From contig NC_066588.1 in the NCBI RefSeq assembly GCF_905475345.1, forward strand, positions 1,028,501 to 1,092,500: 64,000 bases of DNA. The letters run 5' to 3'. The DNA is from Vespula vulgaris (Eukaryota > Arthropoda > Insecta > Hymenoptera > Vespidae). The position numbers were made by a program, and so were the translations under genes. The notes beneath the pieces are model-generated. The model was not told where the DNA came from, searched no databases, and saw nothing but the letters and a program-made list of their open reading frames with translations. This document shows, in pieces, positions 35,883-49,927 of the stretch; within the stretch, counting starts at the first letter, position 1, and every line of letters starts with the position of its first letter.

Positions 35883-36876
35883 GAGACAGACGAGTATTGG
35901 TCTCATTTTTAGTAATTTTTGCTTTTCTTTTTTTTTTTTTTGTTTACTTTTTATAATCCATTTCATATGTGACGATGAAGAGAAAAAAAAGGAGCGTATA
36001 TATACATATATTTTTTTTTCTTTTTAATTATCAAACTCACTTCAGCTTTCAAAGCACATTCTGCACACGCTGTCATATATTTTGTTCCTTCGAATTTTGT
36101 CGATTGTACAAAAATTGCAGTTACAGCAGCATAGCCTTCGCTCGTATTAAGAAGCGCGATTAAACACATGAAATTTTTCAAAAGTAGATTGAATAGATTA
36201 AGATATAGATATTTGGAGAACGATAAAAAAATTGTGACTTAGAATCTAGAACGACGAGATATAATATCTCGTTTATTACAAATTAGACCGCATTACTTGA
36301 CAATAATGAAACTGAATAATTTATAATAAAACGATCGACGATGATGATGATGATTATTATTATTATTATATAATATCGTTCGTCGGAATGTATGTTTTTA
36401 TGCAAAAGATTATTATATATTATTATTTATATATATATATCGAGACGATTGTCAACGTTTATTACAAACAACGAATGCTTTGGATCCTTTTTTTTTTTTC
36501 GTTTTCTTTCTTCTTTTTTCTTCTTTCGTAAGCGTACAAACTTTTACACGAATTAAAATTTCATTAGAAGCATAAATTTCTCTTATATAGTCGTAGACAC
36601 GCGTTTTATTTTATTTTATTTTATTTTATTTTACTTTACTTTACTTTTTTCTTTCTTTCCTTTTCTTCTCTCTCTTTTGCACTTTGGTTTCACGGATAAA
36701 CAATTTGCCTTCTCCTTCTCCTTTTTAATTATTTTTAATATACTTTTTACAATCTTCTTTCCATCGATGACAAGAGCGAAATTTTAACAAATTCGTTTCA
36801 CTTCATTTTTTCTCTTTTTTTTTTATTTTTTGAAATTTTTCCAAAATCTCGTCAAAATTGCGTTAAATGAACATGG

Positions 36877-36877
<1 letters not shown>

Positions 36878-36917
<40 letters not shown>
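36878..36917. repeat. TA microsatellite
   Basis: About 20 TA units. Confidence 0.92.
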
Positions 36918-36921
<4 letters not shown>

Positions 36922-37514
36922 GGTCGATTAAGTAAGGCTTATACATTTTTTTATGTATATATATTGTATGTACGATACGTAAGATGTCTCTCGTTAAACG
37001 TGGGCGTTATTGACACGTTTCGTCTTTTTTCTTTTTTTTTTTTATTATATATAAAAGCTACGAACAACTTATTTCAACGGATTTAGGAACGACGCGTTAT
37101 AGTTATTACGAAGGCTAATGAAAAAAAAAAGCTTACCAATTCTACGAAGCGACTTTTTTTTTTTTTTTTTTATTAAAAACATTTTCTTTTCCTTCGAACA
37201 AGCATAGAAACGCGCGAAAGAATTGATAAAAAGGGCAGAAACATTAGATCGAGGACTAAACAGGACATTTGTGCACGATCGTACGCGAGACTTTTAATTA
37301 ATGATTATAAAGGATCGATGGATCGGAAAAAAAAAGAAAAAGAAAAAAAGAAATTTCATTAATTAGCCGAGCTTACGCTTTGTGCACATAATTTCACGCT
37401 CATATGATTTTATAAGGTCTTTAAAGAGGCAGTATATATCATCCCTCTTTTTTCTTTTCTTTTTCTGTTTTACTCGATCTTTTATTCTTCAATATGCGTA
37501 AGTATACGTGCAGC

Positions 37515-37546
<32 letters not shown>

Positions 37547-37663
37547 TTAACCCTTATATATAACATATTTGTTACATAATAAATTACATTGATACATGAT
37601 GAAATAATTCTTGAAAAAATTTCAAAGTAATAGAATATAAAAATGGAATATCATAAGAGTTAA
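37547..37663. repeat. Short unit bounded by inverted TTAACYCTTAT ends, copy 1
   Basis: It starts TTAACCCTTATA and ends ATAAGAGTTAA, so the ends are near-perfect inverted repeats. The unit is 117 bp and is followed 49 bp later by a related unit. Confidence 0.6.
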
Positions 37664-37711
37664 ATATACACACACATACATACATACATACATATATATA
37701 TATATACACAT

Positions 37712-37832
37712 TTAACTCTTATATACATATATTTATTATTTAATAAATTATGACGTATAATCAAGTAATAGTGATTCTTGAAGAAATTAAAAAAAAATAA
37801 TAGAATTTAAAAATTGAATGTATCATAAGAGT

Positions 37833-37835
<3 letters not shown>
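37712..37835. repeat. Short unit bounded by inverted TTAACYCTTAT ends, copy 2
   Basis: It starts TTAACTCTTATA and ends ATAAGAGTTAA (perfect 11-bp inverted ends). The interior shares TAATAAATTA, GATTCTTGAAGAAATT-like and TAATAGAAT words with copy 1. Confidence 0.6.

Positions 37836-37880
<45 letters not shown>
37836..37880. repeat. TA microsatellite
   Basis: About 22 TA units directly after the second inverted-end unit. Confidence 0.92.
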
Positions 37881-37881
<1 letters not shown>

Positions 37882-38131
37882 CTTTGCAAAGTCCGACATA
37901 TGTCAAAATTGAAATTAATTGGACATGTCAGAAAAGTGTCAGCGTGCTCTGGCAGTGTTTCATTTTTCTTTATCGTAGTGTGAATAACAATTTCATTGAC
38001 CATTTCCCTTTTTCCCCTTTGTGTGTGTGTATATATATATGTACGAGTGTGTATGGTGTATGTTAACCCCCTATTTTCAATTTTCTTTACTTTCAATAAT
38101 AGACCAGCTCGTAAATCGTTCAGCCAATTCG

Positions 38132-38214
38132 TTAATATCCGGCGAGGTCGGCGAACGTCTGATCCATTTCGTCGGCGATGGCTTTGTACTTACAGCGCTC
38201 GTTTACCAGGACGT
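38132..38214 (-). CDS. Tm1: Tropomyosin alternative last exon, variant D (most distal)
   Basis: After the acceptor at 38215-38216 it codes [19 protein letters not shown] then TFADLAGY and stop, completing residues 258-284. The first Asp codon is shared with exon 8. It is the farthest 3' choice. A cysteine (NERCKYK) is present where the other variants have none. Confidence 0.9.
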
Positions 38215-38415
38215 CTGTAATGGAGGGAACGTGCTATTAGTTTGGATGGATTTGTTAGTTAGTTGGTATATACACATTTTAGTTTTTTAATATATAATAT
38301 TATTAATTAAAGAGAGAGAGAGAGAGAGAGAGAGATTGTTGGTCAGTATTGTTATTGTTATTATCATTATTTTTTAAAATTTGGATGAAGGTGTTCAACG
38401 AGTAAGGCTTAATTA

Positions 38416-38458
<43 letters not shown>

Positions 38459-38658
38459 AAATAATCAATTCAGAAGAATGGTATAGGAATTATAAAATTA
38501 AGAATTTTCAATACGAGAGAGAGAGAAAGAGAGGTGGGGGAGGTTAATTATTATTAATAAAAATTATCAATGAGGAAAAAAATTGTATAAAAAATTATGA
38601 GAGTATCAAGACAAGTTTTGTTGATAAAGTTTTTTAACGTGAAAGGAGGGTTTGATTA

Positions 38659-38693
<35 letters not shown>

Positions 38694-39642
38694 GTTGTTG
38701 TTGTTGTTATTAAAAAAATTAGTTCCTTTTTTCTTTCGAAGAAAAAAGATAAAACATTACGTTTCTCTTCCTCCTTTAGTCGAACGAACCAGCTCGGAAT
38801 CATTTTGAAATTCGCGCTGGTTTCGACTAGTTTCCAATCGATTCCGCGAGATGGCGTTGTCGCTGTTGTCGAAAAAAGCGAGTTCTCGGCGCGAAATTAC
38901 GAATAGAAAAAAGTTTGTTCAAATACGATGAAAGAGAGGGAGAAAGGAATACATATAAAATATTGAAGCACGAAAATAACGCGGTACGTATTTATATAAT
39001 ATACAACGACTTCAAATAGTTACATTAGTAAAATACATTATGTTATACATTCTGCGTAATAATGTATATAGATATTTGTATATATATATAGATATTTTGT
39101 TGTTGTTGTTGTATATATATTAGCAGCAGCCAACCCGTGCCGTGAAAAAGGGGCTACGACGATTTATATAACGCTTGTTATCTTTTTTTTTCTTTTTTTT
39201 TTTTTTCGTTTAACGTTTCATAAAGAAATTCAACAGCAGGGTTTGTTGACGAACACGTTGAACTTTTGCTTCAAGAAAAGATCGAATTTAACCAACCAAT
39301 TCGGTGAAGGTAAGGTCCAGGTCGTCGCAAATGTATTTGTACTTCTCCTTCTCGTGGACAAGTTCGTCTGAAAGGAAGCGAAATTTGATCAGAAAAGAAA
39401 AGGAAAGAAAAGAAAAGAAAAAGAGAAATGAGATTATATTTGTACGAACGAAACGCGTTCGTTTCGTATATCATGATTTATTTATTTATTGTTTGTCCTT
39501 TTATTTTATTTAATTCTTATTTATTTATTTTATTTTATTATTATTATTTTTTTAAGGAACTCAGAGATATAGATTTTTAATTCATTCTTCGAATTCGAAG
39601 TAATCGAACAAATTATAAAGCATCATTGTTCCTTTATATGTT

Positions 39643-39674
<32 letters not shown>

Positions 39675-41180
39675 AGTACATATAATTAATTAAGCAAGAT
39701 TTTATAGCCAAGTTCCCACGATAGGTGTGCTAAAAATCTGATTGTAATAAGGAAAAAAATAAAAATAAAAAATAAATAAATAAATAAATAAATAAAAATA
39801 AACAGAAGTTTGTGCAACTCTATTGTAAATCTGCCGATGCATCCTGTAATCGTAAAGGATTAATAATTCAAAAAAAAAAAAAAAAAAAAAAAAGAAAGAA
39901 AAAAAAGACAGAAAGAAAAAAAGAAAAAAGAAAAAGATATAGCAGTGTTTTTAGTCGATGGATTAGATTTTGTTATTTTCTTTTCTTTTTTTTTTTTTTT
40001 AATAGCATCTTTTCTTTTTTTGTTCATTTTCATGGCGAAGCAATTGTAATGTTAAGAAGCGTTACAGCTTAATAAACTTACGGAATACGTGTTAAGAGAG
40101 CAAGCGAGACTGTAAGAAAGGTAATTTTTTGTTTGTTTGTTTTTGTTTGAAGCGTTAGAGGGATGGTTAGTGGCGTTGTTAGACGCCATAGAGTTCGAAA
40201 AATGCGTTATCCAGGCCATCGCCGATCTCCTTGAATTTCTCCTTTTCTGTCACCATCTCATCTGCAAGCATTAGCAACGTTATTTAGGGAGAAAAGCATT
40301 ATTATTGTTACTATTATGTATATATATATATATATCTATATAATTATTTCTTTGATTAATTATATACAAACTTAAAAATTATAAATGAATAGCGTTTCTG
40401 TATTATATTTGTTATCGATAGTAATAGCGTTTGAATTAAATTATTGTCAGTATTTATCATATCGTTGATTATTATACTATATTATTTAAACTATATAAGA
40501 TTGTATTAATTATACAGATTGGAATCGAAAAAGATCGTTGTTCGATTTTAAAAATCAATCATAATATATTTCGAGACTCTTTCGTAGACTCTTCTAATGA
40601 GACTCGTTGTTTCGCAATCTGATAAAAGGAAAAATAAGTCTCGAGAATGTGATTTATGTATGTATGTATTATTGATTTTTAAAATGATTTTTAGAAATTT
40701 TCGACACGATACTGTTTAATTAATAGACGGTACACTTTAGATTATATTCATTATATAAATTATTATATTGTAACGTAGAAATATATTCATAGAACGTAAA
40801 CATCTTTTTTCTTTTTTTTTTTTTAAATTATTCACGTAATTTAAAAAAAAAAAAAAGACGAAAGAAAATGACGAATTTATGTCGTTTTTATATGTAATTA
40901 AATATTCGAGGTAAAAGGTAACAAGAGTACGAGGAGTATATGGAAAATTAAAAAAAAATGTAATAACTCATCGTACTCTTTTAATATCAAACGAGGTGTG
41001 TTAATTAGCAAAAAACAACAAGCAGGATAGTACTTACTATTTCGGCGATGATCAACAGCGATCACGTAGTTCACTTCTCTTCGTGTACGAAGACATGCAA
41101 GATCACAATCGGGTGTTTTTAACGACAGGCAGGAGCAGCCAGTTATGTATATATATATATATATGTGTGTGTATATATAC

Positions 41181-41211
<31 letters not shown>

Positions 41212-42384
41212 TTAGACGCGTGGACACGCAGTTGTCAGTCGCAGCTGATTTTATTTGCATGGATATTTGTGTTTATTTATTTATTTTTATTAAATTTTAT
41301 TTCTTTCATCTAACGTTAAACTCTGGGTCGACGATGGATGTTAGAGCACAAAAGAGAATAAAATAAAATAGAGAAGAAAAGAGGAACGAAATGAAATGAA
41401 ATAAAATAAAATTAAATAAAATAAACAAATAAGAGCAAAATTACAAAAAAAGAATAAAAAGAAAAAAAGAAATAAGAATAAAAATAAAAAAAAAATAAGA
41501 CAACAAAAAACAACAACAAACTGCACACACACTCGGGTTTTTCAAAATTAAAATATATATTATAAACAGTTTTATATATATATATATAATAATAGCAATA
41601 TATATGTATATGTATAATAATAATCATTATTATTACAATGTGTTATTAGAGTGTTATTATCATTCCATTCGTTTATTTTAATATTAAGTAAATTAATAAA
41701 CTAAAACTCTTCTTCTCTTTCGTGTTTTAATGTAAACTCAATTTATATGTATATGTATATCTGCGTTTCCCATTTCGTTCGTTTATTTGTTTCCTTTTTT
41801 ATTTGTTGCAATAATATTATTATAATATTTGTTTCGTTTTGTTTTTCCTATTAAAAAACAATCTCTTCGTAACGGAAAGGTTAGGTGATAAGGAATGGAG
41901 TGGAGTGGTGGGGTGAGAATGGAATTAGGGGTAGGAGTAGGAGAAAACTTGTATATAAATGAGTGAATGAATAAGTGAGTGAGTGAGTGAGTGAGTGAGT
42001 GAATGAGTGAGTGAATGAGAGAGAAAGAGAATAGATCGGAGAGGTCGGTGAATGTGAAATAATGAATAAAATTAATTAAACGTTTTACGCTACGACTCGC
42101 GCGATTCGCGATTGTGCTTTTTCATTGAAGATAAAAAAGAAAAAAAAAAAGAAAAGGAAAGAAAGAAAAAAAAAGAGAGAGAGAAAGAACTCCATTCTTC
42201 TATTTCTTTCGTAATCGCGATTCTGTTTACTTATGTGTACAATATATGTATATATATATATGTATGTGTGTGTATATATATGTATATATATATGTATATA
42301 TATTGAACATTTTGCAACATGGTTTATCGCCCTTCAAACGCGATCTTTCTGCTAATAAAATCCTTCAATTATTTTTTTCTTCTT

Positions 42385-42425
<41 letters not shown>

Positions 42426-43021
42426 CTCTTTCTCTTCCTCTCCATATTAATTTCATTTTTTTCGAAAAATAAAAAAAGATAGTACAAAAAAAAGATCGTC
42501 CAGAAGAAGATCGAACTTGATTGACGAATCGTTATTATAACGCTACTCGAAAGAAAGAAGGAATAGTAATAACGATAATAATAATAATTATAATAATAAT
42601 ATTAATAATATTAATAATAATAATAGTAATAATAATAATAATAATAATAACAACAACGATGACAAGATGGTGAAGATTTAAAAGAAACGAAATTAAAAAA
42701 GAAAGAAAAAAGCAAAAAAAAAAAAAGAAAAAAATGAAAAAAAGAACGTGGAATAAAGATGGCGGGGTAGAAGGGGTAAGGGAGGATTGGGGTGGTGGGT
42801 GGTGGAAAAAAAATTTTCAACGAAGAGAGGACGAACCGCTTGACGATTTGGCAGTGTGGGGCGTCACGTAATTAAATGCACGCTTTTTAATTACTCGTGT
42901 CAAAGGAGAGAGAACGAGAAAGAGAAAGAGAATGAGAGAAAGAGAGAGAAAACAAAAATTAAAGGTCGTAAGAATCGTAAAGAAAAGAGAGAAGGAAAGA
43001 GACATAATGCTCGATCTATCA

Positions 43022-43055
<34 letters not shown>

Positions 43056-43989
43056 TTATCTATCTCTTTCTCTCTCTCTCTCTTTCTTTTTTTCGAACGA
43101 AAAAAAATCGAGGTCCAAGAGAAACGAGCCCCGTGGAATGTATATGTGTATATATGTATTTATGTAAGTATTTATGTATGTATTTATTCATGTATTTATT
43201 TATCTTTATTTTCCGTATTTGTCTCTTCGTAACGAGGAATGTTTGTCGATAGAAAAAGAAAGGAAAAAAAAATATATATATATTTAATAGAAGAGAGTAA
43301 TAGCATACTTAATAATGCAACAGGGGATTGATTAGAGCCATTAAAAGTTTCTCATAGATGATATTTAAAAATCGATTAGCTATGCTTTTTCTTTTCTTTC
43401 CTCTTTTTGCTTTTATTGGTGATAAGGGTTCTTCCTTAGGGTTGTAATTAGGCTCTCTTATAGTTTTATTAATATGAAGGAAAAAAAGAAAACAAAAAGA
43501 AAAAAGAGAAAAAATTTAGCTCGAAAAGTTACGAAAAAGATTATAATTAATCTTTCCGATCATTTTTTTCAGAACTTTTGTGTTCCCAAACTTGTATATT
43601 ACATCTTCCCCATATAGCAATAGTAAGTAATTTGATCATCATTATTATCATTATTATCATTATTATCATCATCGTTATCATCATCATTCTTCTCGTGATC
43701 GTCGTAATCGAATCGATGAAATTCACGATAGTACGAGACACGCATTTTGAACTTTTTATAGTTGTTTCCTCTTTTTTTCTCCGTATCCCTATCTCTATCT
43801 CTTTCTATCTTTTTCTCATCCCGTTCACACGCATACACACGGGCGCGCACACATTTTATATTTTTTTATCTCTTTTTCCGTTTCTTTACTTTTTTAAAAG
43901 TTCTCTTGTATACACAGAGACACACTCACACGTGCACGCATACATTCATACGTACGTATTAAGAACACGAATCAATCACGCACACACAT

Positions 43990-44029
<40 letters not shown>

Positions 44030-44049
44030 GAGAGAGAAACGTATTTTAA

Positions 44050-44096
<47 letters not shown>

Positions 44097-44593
44097 CTAC
44101 ACATATATGTAAACACATATACATATATGTGTGCATGTATATTATTATTATTATTATTATTATTACTATTGTTATTGTTATTATTATTATTCTTCTTCTT
44201 ATTATTATTATTACTACTTAAAGAGTGTGCACCACCACACGGAAAATAATCCGTACGCGAACGCGCGCCCCGGAAAATTATTGAAATAATAAAATAATAA
44301 ACTTATTAATAATAAAGCGTGGCTCGTTTCTCTTTCTCGCTATAATATACGTTTTGCTGCTATCTTTTCTGCTCTTTTTTTTTTTCAATTTTTATTTTTT
44401 TAATCAATTAATTATTTAATCAATTATCATTATCATTATAATTATTATTCTTATTATTATTATCTTTTTTGTCTTTTATCTTTTATTTATTCGTTTCTTT
44501 TTCATTGTCTTTGATGTACGCGCGCGGATATTTGTACGTGCGTGTTTCTTTTCTTTTTTTCTGACTCAATTTTCTGGCTGTATTGTATATTTT

Positions 44594-44625
<32 letters not shown>

Positions 44626-47600
44626 GTGTATGTATATCTGTTTCTCTCTATGTATGTATCATCATCCTCTTTTTTTATTGTTGTTGTTGTTGTTGCATCG
44701 TTTATTTTTCTTTCTTTCGTTCGTTCGTTCGTTTGTTTATTTGTTTATGATCTTTATATTGTTATTATCGTTATCATTTCACGAACGTCCAGACCAACAC
44801 ACGATCTACATGTTCTGGATGTCATGCAGGGTGGCTTCCATTTCCTCCTGGAGCAATTTGTTTTTCTCTCTCTCGGCTGCGAGGTCGTCTGCAAAGATCA
44901 CCGTTTATAGAGGGAGAAAAAGAAGGGTGTGTCCGAAAGAACACTTGCGCGAGAGAGAATGGTTTTTTTTTACGGGGGATATCTATTTTTTTATTTTTAT
45001 TTTTAATATCTTGTTAATTAACGTCGTTTAAAGAATAAAGACGAACGAAGGGAGGTTTCGCAATAAGTATATGCGAGGGGTAGAAAGGGGAGAGTTGGCT
45101 TACTATAGTTAGGGCTTAGTCGATGCAACAGTAAAAACACGGCACACGAGCTTGCAAACCAAAAAAAGAAAAAAAGTGAAACTGCAATTTAATTTAAACG
45201 AGAAAAAAGAAAAACCAAAAAAAAAAAAAAAAACAAATAAAATAAAAAGAAAAATAATTAAAGGCTTAGTTCTCGTGTTATTTCACGATTATCGATGATC
45301 ATCGTGCTTTGATATTATTTAATTAATTAAATTTTTAAGCCTCTTGTGCGTCCTATAAAAATCCGATTTTTTAATTCGACTTTCCTTTTTTATTTTATTT
45401 TATTTTATTTTTATTGATTTGAAGAAAAATATCGGGAAATATTTTTTGGCAAGTTCTCAATTTTACCTTTTCAATTATTCTTTTTTTTTTCTTTCAAGAG
45501 ATCATGAAATTTTATTACCTGCTATGTAAATTTTATTTTATTTCTTTTTTCTTTTTTTTTTTTAAGAAATCTTGTTCGAAATAATCGACGTATTTGGTTT
45601 TTGTTATTTAATTACGTTACACAAATGTAAGATATATATATAAAAATCGGATTTTCATCGATCATAGCTCGAGTTGGTGTGTTAATTAGGAGCGTTCGTA
45701 ATTAGGAGCCGTATTCACAAATCAAACGTCGATTAATGTTATTTATCTGTTAAATACAGTTGCTTGATAACCGATTACCTCGATACATTTTATTCTTTTC
45801 ATTCTTTTTTTTTTTAATATATATGTCTATATGCATATACCGCCAAAGTGATCTGAAATCTTGAAGAAATTTCAATCGACGATACATATAGCAACGAGCG
45901 ATATATATTATATATTTGCGATCGATAATTAATTTATCGATTCATTGTTGTTCTCTCTCTTCTCTCTTTCTTACTGTCGATATATGAGCACAATAATAAT
46001 AACGATGACAAAAATATCAATGCCACATGATATAACAGACATGCTTTTCAGATAAATTTAAAAGAAAAAGAAAAAAAAAAAGGAAAAATAAAATTAAATC
46101 AAAATTTTGAGAAGTAAGTTAAAAGATAAATAAAATAAGAAAGAAAGAAAGAGAAAGAAAGACAGGATATGAAATTAAAAAAAAAAAAAAAAAAAAGAAA
46201 GAAAAAAAAAGAAAAAAAAAGAAAGAAAAAAAAATCGGCTCGTTGTTTTTTTAATGCAAGAAAAAGTATATATAAAATAAAATAATAATAATAATAAAAA
46301 AAAAAAAAGAATTAAAAATAGTAAATGGAATAGTTGAAAGATAGAGGAAAATTTGCTGAAAGAAAATCGAACTGATGAGGACGCGTTGAACATACGAGAA
46401 AATACGACGACCAGATAACCGACGACGCTCGTCTTCTTATTGGTTTTTTTTTCTTCGCGTCTTCTCTTTTTATTTCGATAATTTTTGTAATTATTTTTTG
46501 TTTTGTTTTATACGCACCTTCGAGCCTGTCGACCTCCTTCTGGAGTTTCTGCACCGATCTCTCCGCGAATTCGGCGCGAGCCTCAGCCTGTAAAATGTTT
46601 AGAAATTATTAGAAAAATCTCTATGTATACTGGTCTTATTCTTGAAATATGTACGTCGATTTCGAAAATAAATAAATAAAGAAATCATCTCTAAAGAAGA
46701 AAAATTAAATTATTATTATTATTGTTAAAAAGAAAAGAGAAGAAAAGGAAAAAGAAATTGAATGGACGTTCAATCTAAAATTGTAATCGGTTTTTCAGAT
46801 TTCGAGAACGAATAAAAGGTGATAGTTGTTCGATGAAATGAATCGATGAGAAGTTAAGAGAAAAAATTTAAAAAAAAGAAAATAAAAAAAATCGATCGTC
46901 CATTGCAATAGATTTTTAATATTTCTAAAATTAATAACGAATAGAAGATTGATCGCAAGTAAAATGACATCGAATAAATTCTATTTTGAATTGCAATTGA
47001 TTTTCGTGATTAAATTGTTGAAAATAAATATCAAGGTCAATTGAAAGAATTGTAACAATTGAACTCGACCAACGATTCGTTGCAAATAAATTTTCGAGAT
47101 CGACGTAAACCATTAAGAAGCGAGGAATGTATATTATTTGAAAAATTTCACACCATGCAAAAAAAAAAGAAAAACAGAAAGAAAACTCAAAGAAAATATC
47201 AATGAAATTTGTTATCGTCGTTAATTTGTATAAACCAGTTAGTTTTAATTTCTTTTTTATTTCATTTATGTTTTACTTGTGAGACTTGTCATAATTTAAT
47301 TTTTATGATTAAAAAAAAAAATAAATAAATAAAAGAAAAAAGAATTGCACAACAATCGAACAAAACTCGCATTCCTCGCATACCTGGAACGACGTGAGAT
47401 AATGCGCTTCTTTCTAAGGATGATGATAAACTTACGTCACTTATGTATACCTATATATTTTTTATCACCAAAGTCTTTCAATCAAATCACCGACATTTTA
47501 CATAAATTTCGAAATTTTTAATACAGTTATATAATAATTAAGACTTTATATATGAAATTATTCTAATAGTTATTTTAATAAAATTATGATAAATTTTAAA

Positions 47601-49527
47601 TTTGTAATAAAAAATTTTATTAAAAAAAAAATAAAATAAAATAAAAAAAAAGGTAATAATAGTAATAATAAAAATAATAATAATAAAAATTTTAATCGTA
47701 TTATATTAATGTATATCTATCGTTATATGTTATATTTATTATATATATGAATCAAACAAATTTCTATATATATACATACTTAACGTGTATGTATATAAAT
47801 AAATATATATGTATATATGTTTTTACCTAATTTTTTTATACACATATTTCCTCTATACTTTCGATCGTTCTAATATACATTCTAATTATGCTTACCTCTT
47901 TCAACTGACTATCCAAGATCTTGACCTGTCCCTCGAACGTCTCCTCTCTCTGCGTCGCCTAGTTTTAGTGAAGCACAAGAAAGGACAAAAAAAAAAAAAG
48001 AAAAACACGAGCCATCGTTAGTACATGATTATTAAAAAATGCTAAATTAGTAATTTTTTTTTTATGTGTGTGTACGTCGCACTAATGCTCTAAATTCGCT
48101 TGCAAATTTCTGAACTCGATGAAGAGGTATGTATGTATAATATGGCATGTATGTATATATAAGAAAAAGAAGGGGTGGGGGGTGTGGTGGCAGCGTAGGA
48201 ACTGTTAATAATATTTTTTTTTTTTTTTTTTAGTACTACGATCTAATGCGAAGTGTCACAGGCCGATTATTATCTATTCACGCTTATTAGATACGATCGA
48301 GACAAACCAACGAAACAAACAAACAAAGAAAAAAAAAATGAAAACAAAGTTAAAGATTAAAAAACGAAACAAAAAAGAGAAAAGAAAAAAAAAAAGGAAA
48401 AAAAAAGAATATTTATATATAAAACTAAATTAAAAAAATCAAGACAGAGTAATGCAAAAGCGCAAGACACTCCCAAAGGATGTGTACCTCCTTTAGACGA
48501 GTGGTAAGGGTCTTAATTTGGTTCTTGTATTCCTCCTCGCGCTGGTTGGCCTACGTACAGTACATTACATTACATTTCTCGATAATATATTAAAAGAAAA
48601 AAGAAGAAAAAAGTGAAAAAAAAAAATCGACAAGAAGAAATCTTCGTTTGCTATTATGCACGCGATTTAATTGGACGAAAATAAAAAGAAAAAGGAAAAA
48701 AAAAGATAATAATTGCAATTATAAACGAGAAAATGCTGTCAATAGTAATTTCTTTTTGAATCATCGATCAAAGAAAATTTTGTAATTATTTAACCCTTCG
48801 TTAACCTCTCCACGTTATCGCACAGCGAGTAATTTAAAATTATTATTGTTGATTAATTTTTTTCTCTCGCTATTTTTATTTATTTATTTTTTTTTATCGC
48901 AAGTATTTAGAATCGTAACAGATTCTCCTATCGTAAATAGATTAGCTAATTAAATTCGACGTATCCATTCGATTAACGAGACATCTTTTTTTTCTTTTTT
49001 TATATATAACTATTAACTAACACCGCGATAATGTCGAAATTTAAATTTGTAATAGTTCTTTTTTTCTGTATCTAATTATTTATTAATTTTTTTCTTTTAT
49101 TTATTAACTTTACCTTCTCCTCCGAGACCTCGAGGGATTTCAGGTTATTACCGACCACGCGCAATTCCTCCTCCAGTTCAACGATTTTGCTGTAAAAGAG
49201 AGAGAGAAAAAAAAAGAAGAAAATAACAAATCGATCGTGAAACATTTCAAAGGATTCGAACAATTATTTGCCCCCTTTCCCGTTTCCCCGATCTTTTCGA
49301 GGATCGAAATCTCATATATACAATAAATCCCAAAAAAAAAAGGAAAAATAAAACAAATAAACAAAAATAGAAAAAAAAAATTGTCGAAAGCTATATGGTA
49401 ATGTTACTTTTGTTTTTAATTTTTGAAATAAATTTAGTCGATCAATTAAATGAATCAAACCTCGAAGGTTTAAGAGAAATCGATCGCTCGATAAGAACAT
49501 CGACGAGGAATGGTAATGGCGAATAGG

Positions 49528-49570
<43 letters not shown>

Positions 49571-49880
49571 ATAGAGATAGAGGAAGAAAGAGAGAAAAAA
49601 AAGAAAAATAAATAAAAAGGAAAAAGAAATAGTAAAAACGAAAAGGACGAATGGATGGACGAATGGATGGATGGATGGATGGATAGATAGTTAGAAAAAT
49701 AAGATTCATGCAAAATGCGGGTGTCCCACTTACGCTTCCGACAATTCTGCCTTTTCCTCGGCCCTTTCGAGGTCCTGCTCCATCATGACTAGTTTCCTTG
49801 CGACCTGTGATCAACAGCCACACGTGTCATGCGAAATAAGCAAGAGGAACGATTATGAAAGGATTTATTATATGATAAAT

Positions 49881-49927
<47 letters not shown>

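Larger units (their letters stand above)
31807..38131. other. Non-coding region between the convergent Lasp and tropomyosin genes
   Basis: The left part must contain the Lasp 3' UTR and the right part the most distal tropomyosin 3' UTR. The rest is microsatellites (GA at 31971, GTC at 32326, TA at 32495, 33656, 35425, 36878 and 37836, GTT at 34784) and at least three inverted-repeat elements (33005, 34216, 35679). I see no coding exon. Confidence 0.7.

Noticed and set aside
43578..44249. 223-codon open frame with Ile, Leu and His runs
   Set aside because: It spans ATC, CA, TA and ATT microsatellites in the 3' part of the tropomyosin gene and has no domain.
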